Part shown: positions 58,045-64,000 of the stretch, piece by piece
How the letters are laid out: each line of letters opens with the position of its first letter
Numbering within the stretch: the stretch's first letter is position 1
DNA from: Silene latifolia
Lineage: Eukaryota > Streptophyta > Magnoliopsida > Caryophyllales > Caryophyllaceae
NCBI RefSeq assembly: GCF_048544455.1
Contig: NC_133526.1
Coordinates: 8,634,001-8,698,000, forward strand
Direction of reading: 5' to 3'
Length of the DNA: 64,000 nt
Notes under the pieces: model-generated
The model's database searches: none
What the model was told of the DNA's origin: nothing
The model's input: the letters and a program-made list of their open reading frames with translations, nothing else
Translations under genes and position numbers: made by a program

Positions 58045-58543
58045 TGTAGGGGATTTTCGTAGGGTAATATATTTGACCACACACACAATAATAAAGACAA
58101 GAATAAAAGGGACACAAATATAACGAGGTTCACCAAATTGGCTACGTCCCCCATCACCGGTTGCACTAGGATTTTATTGATCACACTCGAGATTACAATA
58201 AGAGTAATATACACAAGAGACTTAAAGACCGCTTCTTATTATTACACTTATAACTCACTTATAAGAATTGAGGGATACTAAACTGCATTGCACTCATTCC
58301 CTTTTATAGGGAAAAGCTTGGGATTCTTCTACGTGGGGTATGTACACAAGGGCAACATTTTCCTTGTGCACAATTCATGCGCCTATCAATGAAGACTTTG
58401 ATGCCAACTTTTCCCCCACCACTTTGGACTTTTGCTATCACCAATAATGCACTTCAGTGGCTTTTTACACAATTGTCAACAAATGACAATTTGGAGTCAT
58501 CATTGTGTACTACACTCCAAAACTTGGAGGACCCAGTACAACA
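58045..58543 (-). repeat. Copia 5' LTR (right)
   Basis: 499 bp. It begins next to the GCCTC duplication and ends beside the presumed primer site at 58044. It should carry the promoter of the element, pointing away from the pyruvate carrier gene. Confidence 0.9.
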
Positions 58544-58838
58544 GCCTCCAAATTATTTTACATTACGTGATTAGAATAATGCTCGTCATCATACGAGATG
58601 TACAAAGGATTTGGCAAAGGCTCTCTCATTTCGAGTGGACTAGCATATCTTTTATTTCTCGTTCCTTGAACAATGTAGGCATGTAGCTCACACCAAAGTT
58701 GTGAACACGCGATTAAGTCGACTTTTTGTTGTAAACATATACATGCGATGTCGTTCAATATGAATAAACAATTTTGATCAATAAATTCACATATCAATAC
58801 TTCAAATATTTTTCATCTAATAGGAAGCATATACTATC
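58544..58838. other. Short spacer between Copia 5' LTR and the pyruvate carrier gene
   Basis: It probably contains the 3' UTR and polyA region of the pyruvate carrier gene (minus strand); AATAAA-like words occur (minus AATAAA at about 58760-58785 region by eye). Nothing else was recognised. Confidence 0.4.
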
Positions 58839-59812
58839 TTATTTTTGATCGACAATATCAATCGAATTTCCATCCAGATCTTCATGCCTGAAACCCACAT
58901 CATAATAAAGAACAGTTATTCATAACTACAAGCAAAAATGATTATGTGAGTCGAAAATCTCATCTTATAAAAAGAAAAACATTACTTCATTTACCCTGAT
59001 ACCGATACACCTGACTTGATTTGCACCGGACTCAAAATATTACTATTTGTTAAGTTGAAAAACAAGAGTAAACTTGAACGTAATTGAAACGCAAGCAAAA
59101 CCAAAAATAACCGGAAACACATCGATTTGGTTTAACCCGAATAAAAACAAAAAACTTGACCCATTTCCCATATCGTTTAATTTGAATGCCATCATATACG
59201 CAATATAAGAATATACGATCAAAGTCAAAAATTGGCTCAACTTACTTAAACTTGCGAATTAATTGATACGCTCCTGTTGCTGCCATGCCAACACTCACAC
59301 TAAAGAGCGGCCAATTTTTCTGCATATTATGAAGGAAAATGAGATCATATATAGTAGTGTAAAGGTTATGGAGAATGAAGCTCATCCCTCAATCTACCAC
59401 AAGAGCACCCGCAAAGGAGAGAAAAAGCCTCCCCTTTTGCGTTCTCTTCCCTCAAATGAGCATCCCCATTGTTGCACCAACCAGGGGCTTAAAAAGGAAT
59501 ATGCAAGAGGGCGCAAGGTTCAAAACCAAAGCCTTTTACCATTGAACCACAATGTCTATTGTACATTTAATGAGATAACATTTACTTATCAACTATTCAG
59601 CAATATTTGGGTAGCAAAAATCCGTCTTCTAAACCAATTTTTTAAAGTTTGGGGTAGCGACCGCCACCCCTTGCTACTAGGTGGCTTCGCCTCTGGCACC
59701 AACCTTCCCATTATTTGGGGTCCACTATTTTTAGGGGACGTGACTTTCTTGGGCATAATATTGTCAAGGAGGCTAGACTATTGTAGGAACGCTTATGTTA
59801 TCTATCCAACCG

Positions 59813-59845
<33 letters not shown>

Positions 59846-60968
59846 AAACTGAAGGAAGTAATACAATGATGCTTACCGGTTTGACCACAGTACTGTATCT
59901 AGCCCATATTGCTCCAGTAATAACCATTGCTTGAGAGTTGATGTTTATAGATGATGAAAAAGGGGAAAAAAAATGAGAAAAATGAATCTTAACAATGATT
60001 AGCAACAAGAAAAAAAAATGTACCGGCTAGTAATATATTGTGTGTGTGTTTTTAATCGAGAAAGAAAATAATAATCCTCAATTTCTCATTATATTTAGGG
60101 TACGCTGTAGCCTGTAGGTATGAGCTTGATCAAAGAAAACAATTTCTAGTAATACTCTGAATATTTCAATAAGTTGTTTACATTTGATTTTTTTATTACA
60201 AATTTAAATAAACGTAAATATTTTGTAGTAACAAATTGACAGGAGTATGAGATTTGAGTAATTAAGAAGCCTACCAGCTTGCTGTGGATAAGAAATATCG
60301 TCTGCAGGCTTTGCACAATCGGCAATATTTGCAATAGTCAATCCCCATTTGAACGTGGGAGCCCAAAAATGAACTATATATCAAACATACAAATCTCGAG
60401 TTTAGAATTAGAATGTGTAGTAAACGCTAAAAATCCATCATAATGAGCTACTCCGCATTTCTTTCATTCCGATCATTTGGTGACAGAACGCCGAGAACAG
60501 AAGAGGTCTTTCTACATTATGCAGAAATTAAAGTTCTTTGAAAAGTACGTATTATTTCCGAATTAGAGGGACAACCAAACAGCCATTTATTTGTAACACT
60601 TTCTATACGGGCAAAGTAGCAAATTGATACCACGTTTTGGGCTAGGTGCAATTATTATATCACCAATTTTTATAATTTTATTGTTACTACTACACTTCTT
60701 TAATCAATCCTTGATCCCAAAAAGAAAAAGTACTATACAAACGAAATTATGAAAATCGTAACTATCCCTTAAAAATTAATAACAGGATCGTGAATTTCTA
60801 TTAACAAAAAAATTGTAGATTAATACTTCCTCGTCTCAATCAATAAATAACATTTGATTTATTCTCACTTATAAAATAAAACAAATATAAACTATTTACT
60901 GGAAAATCCTTACTTGTTTTGGGACCAGTTGGATGATTCCAAAGTGCTTGAAACTTGGACGCTGCCAT
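58839..60968 (-). CDS. Mitochondrial pyruvate carrier subunit, MPC2 type
   Basis: 109 codons in five exons: 60968-60914, 60373-60275, 59929-59877, 59319-59246, 58887-58839. All phases join. The protein opens MAASKFQALWNHPTGPKT. HFWAPTFKWGLTIANIADCAKP (19-41) is the family signature. IWARYSTVVKPKNW (59-72) and an SVSVGMAATGAYQLIRKF helix (75-93) follow, so three membrane segments are expected in the inner mitochondrial membrane. MPC2 pairs with MPC1 to import pyruvate. The family is about 105-110 residues, which supports using exon 5: if the exon 4 donor (AA|GTAAGTT) is not spliced, a TAA inside that donor ends the protein at 94 residues. A 27-base A-run sits in the intron next to exon 3. Splitting such a short gene over five exons is normal for plants. 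Confidence 0.9.
59810..59842 (+). repeat. Poly(A) run in pyruvate carrier intron 3
   Basis: CCGT(A)n with n about 27 follows a 480 bp moderately GC-rich stretch (59330-59810) that is compositionally unlike the AT-rich introns. It could be the tail of a retroposed sequence on the plus strand. No target duplication or coding similarity was recognised. Confidence 0.45.
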
Positions 60969-61151
60969 ATGATCTTCTTCTCTAGCTTTAGATGTGTGTT
61001 TTTGTTTTGCTTACCATTCACCTGGTCTTCATCTGAATGCCTCAAGTCGTATCCAAGTATATATTGACAACTGTTTTTTTTCTCTAGTCAATGCATTTGA
61101 CATTTCGTTAACAAGTTGTAATAAAATACAATCTACACATTTATTTGTTTA

Positions 61152-61408
61152 TTCTCTCCCATCCAGACTAAAGATTACAGTTACTTTTTTGTACTTTTTA
61201 TTATCGTAGGGAATCTTTGATATTATTCTTAATCTATAACACAAAATATAGTTATGTGAGATCTTGTTTGATTTATCGTCATGAATGCTATAAGAATATC
61301 AATTTTTTATAATTTTTAATAATGTGTAACTAAAGATATGCACGTTACAAAACGTGTTTCGACAAGTGTGATAAAACAACTGTAACCTTTAATCTGGATG
61401 GGAGGGAG
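61152..61408. mobile_element. Stowaway-like MITE upstream of the pyruvate carrier gene
   Basis: TTCTCTCCCATCCAGACTAAAGATTACAGTTAC pairs with GTAACCTTTAATCTGGATGGGAGGGAG; TA on both sides (61150-61151, 61409-61410). About 257 bp. It ends about 180 bp from the gene's start codon and so lies in its promoter region. Confidence 0.65.
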
Positions 61409-61410
61409 TA

Positions 61411-61947
61411 TTACTTAGTTATCTTGTGACACAGAATTCTTATTTGAGATGGCAGCACCGTTATAAATATTAGGGGTGGTATATTGCGTTAATGGGTTTG
61501 CAGTCGGGTCAATTTGGGTCGGATCATTTCAGATCTGTCATATGTTTTAGACTTTTAGGTTTTGGGTCATTTCAGGGGAGGCCACTTTCGGGTATGGGTC
61601 GGGTCATTTTCGAGTTAATGTCTAAGTCACTTTGATTAGTACTATTTTGATTAAAAAAAATATATTTGCAAAATTAACTATTTAGTGGTAACGGTTGTAA
61701 CCAATGAAACTTTATTTTGATATGTATAATACAGGGTACTTCGTATCAATATGACTTAGTACTTGTCGATTCAGATCATTTTGAGTCACTTTGAATCATT
61801 TTGAATCAGGTTAATTATAGTTCAGGTTTTTTTAATCGGGTAATCTCGGGTCGGATCAACATTGGATCAGTTAAAATGGAATAGCTAATGATAATGACCT
61901 TGATAACCGAAGAGATATAAAGAGGGGGATAAAGATGATTGGGTAAA
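61411..61947. other. GGGTC-word tract and AT-rich spacer
   Basis: From 61490 to 61860 the words TCGGGTC, GGGTCATTT, GGTCGGATC and TGAGTCACTTTGAATC are repeated irregularly. It is the reverse-complement type of the tracts at 12930, 25330-25490 and 55090-55520. No gene. Confidence 0.6.
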
Positions 61948-63957
61948 TCTATACAATATTGTTAAAAGGCTTCTAAAAGCATTACATTTAATTCCATGTG
62001 GCATACTCATTAAATTTTATTCTATGTTGCATTTTCATAATTTTTAAATTTGTATTGATTAATAAATTTACTAAAATTTCTTACAAAAGTGACATCATAT
62101 ATTTTGTAACATATAAGTTAAAGTAAATCAAAGTAAAAGACTTTTAAAAGTATTAAATTTAATTCCATGTGGCATAATCATTAAATTTCAATCTATGTTG
62201 CATTTTTATAATTTTTAAATTTGTATTGATTATTAAATTTACAAAAAATTCTCACAAAAGTGTCATCATATATTTTGTAACATATAAGTTAAAATAAATA
62301 AAGGGATACAATCATTATTCTTAAATTAATTGTATACATTAAATATTTCTTGAGTTAAAAAAATTTCAAAAGTGATGTGATTTATACAAATTCACTTACA
62401 AATTTCATAATTGTAACATATAAGCTAAACCTAATCGAAGGATATTAGCATTATTCTTAAATTAATTTTATACATTAAATATTTCATGAGTTAAAAAAAA
62501 TTCAAAAGTAATGAAATCTATACAAATTCACAAATAAAATTTAACATTTTAATTAAAGTTTTTGTAATAAAACCTGTTAATGAATTGATTAAAAGTTCTT
62601 CATACTTATTTTTTTAATTTATAAATTTGATTAAGTGTTTGTTGGAAGTATTGTATTTTTTTATTTATAAATTGTTATACTTTACTTTCCTAAAATTAAA
62701 ACCTTTTTAATTAAAAATAAAAATAATTTTGTAGTTTAATAACATTCCTAAAAGTAAAAGTATGACATTTTACTTCAACTACTATTTAAAAATAAGGCAA
62801 TTGAAAAACTATGACATTTTTCACATTAGTTCAATTTACTTATTATGTGAAAAACTATTCACGCGTCTAAAAACAAGGCAATTGAACACCCACAATTTTC
62901 ATTAACCTTTTTCCTAATTAATTTACCTCTTAAGGTCCTCATAATCAATTATATTATTTATTAATACTCATAACTCACAAAATAAATGAAAAGGAATATG
63001 AAAAATGAGAATCAATGGTTGTATAATCTTATTTAATAATACTCATAACTCACAAAATAAATGAAAAGTAAAATGAAAAGTTTAAAGCTAATGGTTGTAT
63101 AATGTATATAAAACTAATAGTTTCCATTCACTAATCCTCCGTTTAATATTCATTGATCATAAATTTTCAAATTACATACTATATATTTCATGGTTGAATA
63201 TTATATTTGATTATGGTGAGTATGAACGTATGGTATATAAAAATGAATTAACATCTCTTATATGAAATTGTTATTGTTGTTGTTTTGTAGTATGATAAAG
63301 TATTTTAATTTTTTATGTTATTCGTTCTTATGAATCGTTTGCTTTATATTGGAATTTATACTTTTCATCTGGATTAATTTAAATGGCCTATATGTGAGAA
63401 TATTTCGATTCTTTTGTTAAATCTTCGTCATGTTGATGTTTTCTCTTTGATCAATAAAACATGTGTATCAACTCTACAACATCACCAAAGGCACGTGAAT
63501 GTAGATATGGTAGAGCCTCATGCAGGTAGTTTGAAGAAAGAAGATAGTCAAAAGCCACAAGACTAAGGCGAAAATTAAAGATAAAACTTAAGGTATAAAC
63601 TAATAATCATTGATGTATCGTTTTATTAGTAGATAAAGACAAAAAAATGTACTTTGTGTCAAATGACAATGAGTTGTAAAGTTTGTATAACAGATTTTGT
63701 ATAACTATTTTGTTCATATTAGAGTAATTTTTTTTCACTTTTTCATATTTAATTTCGTAGATCAAACTATTTATGTTTCAAACACAATGTGTAATTATTG
63801 TCTTGTACTACTATACTACAATAATTTGATTTGTGCAATAATTTATTGTACATTTAGTTTAATTAAACATTATTATTCACTTTTGAGTATTAAGAAGCAC
63901 ATCTAAATTTTAGTAAGAAAACTTATATTTATCCCGCGCATTGCACAGGTAACAAAA
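61948..63957 (+). mobile_element. Decayed non-autonomous Helitron at the window edge
   Basis: The 5' end A|TCTATACAATATTGTTAAAAGGC is like that of the Helitron at 26579. The 3' side has a damaged hairpin CCCGCGCATTGCACAGG (63933-63949) and AACAAAACGA where CTAGT would be expected. It is very AT-rich and noncoding, with a chain of small tandem duplications. The exact 3' end is uncertain. Confidence 0.55.
61976..63115 (+). repeat. Serial tandem duplications inside the right-hand Helitron
   Basis: Three neighbouring pairs occur: AATTCCATGTGGCATA units (from 61990 and 62161, period 171), TTATTCTTAAATTAATT...ATTAAATATTTC units (about 62316 and 62451), and ATACTCATAACTCACAAAATAAATGAAAAG units (about 62964 and 63039). 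Each pair is adjacent and in the same direction. Confidence 0.75.
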
Positions 63958-64000
63958 CGAATATACAATCAAAAGGCTACCTAAATCATTTAATTTTAAT

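Larger units (their letters stand above)
55870..58543 (-). mobile_element. Short, non-autonomous Copia (Ty1) LTR retrotransposon
   Basis: On the minus strand both LTRs run TGTTGT...CCCCTACA: 5' LTR 58543-58045 (499 bp), 3' LTR 56366-55870 (497 bp). A perfect 5 bp target duplication GCCTC flanks the element (55865-55869 and 58544-58548). The purine tract GGAGGTGGGAGAT directly precedes the 3' LTR. The sequence after the 5' LTR (AGTATCGAGTC) is a weak match to a Met-tRNA primer site. The internal region is only 1.68 kb and codes Gag, protease start and Gag-pre-integrase; integrase, reverse transcriptase and RNase H are missing. LTRs are nearly identical apart from a few clustered differences, so insertion is recent. 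Confidence 0.92.

Noticed and set aside
59263-59847. 194-residue plus-strand ORF
   Set aside because: It overlaps exon 4 of the pyruvate carrier gene on the other strand and ends in a poly-lysine run encoded by the A-tract. No domain was seen.
1-64000. Biosynthetic cluster, defence system or other new multi-gene system
   Set aside because: The five conserved genes are unrelated housekeeping or signalling genes found across plants, and the spaces between are explained by transposons and repeats.

Overview
The window is nuclear DNA of a flowering plant. Five genes carry GT-AG introns (one GC-AG) with plant-type proteins, and they are separated by plant transposon families: Athila-like and Copia LTR elements, Helitrons, Tourist, Stowaway and Mutator-type elements, and SINE remnants. 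The proteins fit a dicot. The species cannot be fixed from the sequence. No bacterial features (operons, CRISPR, Shine-Dalgarno sites) are present.

Layout. 1-12724: the 3' part of a large non-autonomous Athila-like LTR retrotransposon. It has a broken gag-like ORF and a tandem duplication of [noncoding internal region + 2.7 kb LTR]. 13763-13960 (-): a small secreted six-cysteine (knottin-like) peptide gene beside a 75 bp ATA microsatellite. 16237-25250 (-): TAF6, 12 coding exons, with a Mutator-type element and three Tourist-type MITEs in its introns. 25860-33600: a transposon block of two Stowaway MITEs, a 3.95 kb Helitron, and a probable minus-strand Helitron holding a nested 778 bp Mutator-type element. 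33930-41580 (+): a ubiquitin-like/WLM/PUB metalloprotease gene of the Wss1/SPRTN class. 42369-46900 (-): IBR5 dual-specificity phosphatase. 49786-54778 (-): chloroplast-type tRNase Z (TRZ2). 55870-58543: a short Copia element on the minus strand with intact LTRs and a 5 bp target duplication. 58839-60968 (-): a mitochondrial pyruvate carrier of the MPC2 type. 61948 to about 63957: a decayed Helitron reaching the window edge.

The genes are housekeeping or signalling genes of different pathways: transcription initiation, DNA-protein crosslink/ubiquitin protein quality control, auxin/ABA phosphatase signalling, organellar tRNA 3' processing, and pyruvate import. They do not form one system. IBR5 and TRZ2 lie head-to-tail on the same strand, and from memory their Arabidopsis homologues (At2g04550 and At2g04530) are also near neighbours, so this pair may be an ancient linkage.

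All exon models were built by hand from splice signals, reading-frame continuity and recalled family sequences. For every gene the exon lengths and phases add up. No previously undescribed multi-gene system was found. The most unusual items are the tandem LTR-element structure with its patchy divergence between copies, the Asn/Gln/Gly/Tyr-repeat Gag, the tandem EPDPDD repeats of the WLM protease, and a long inverted repeat in the first TRZ2 intron.
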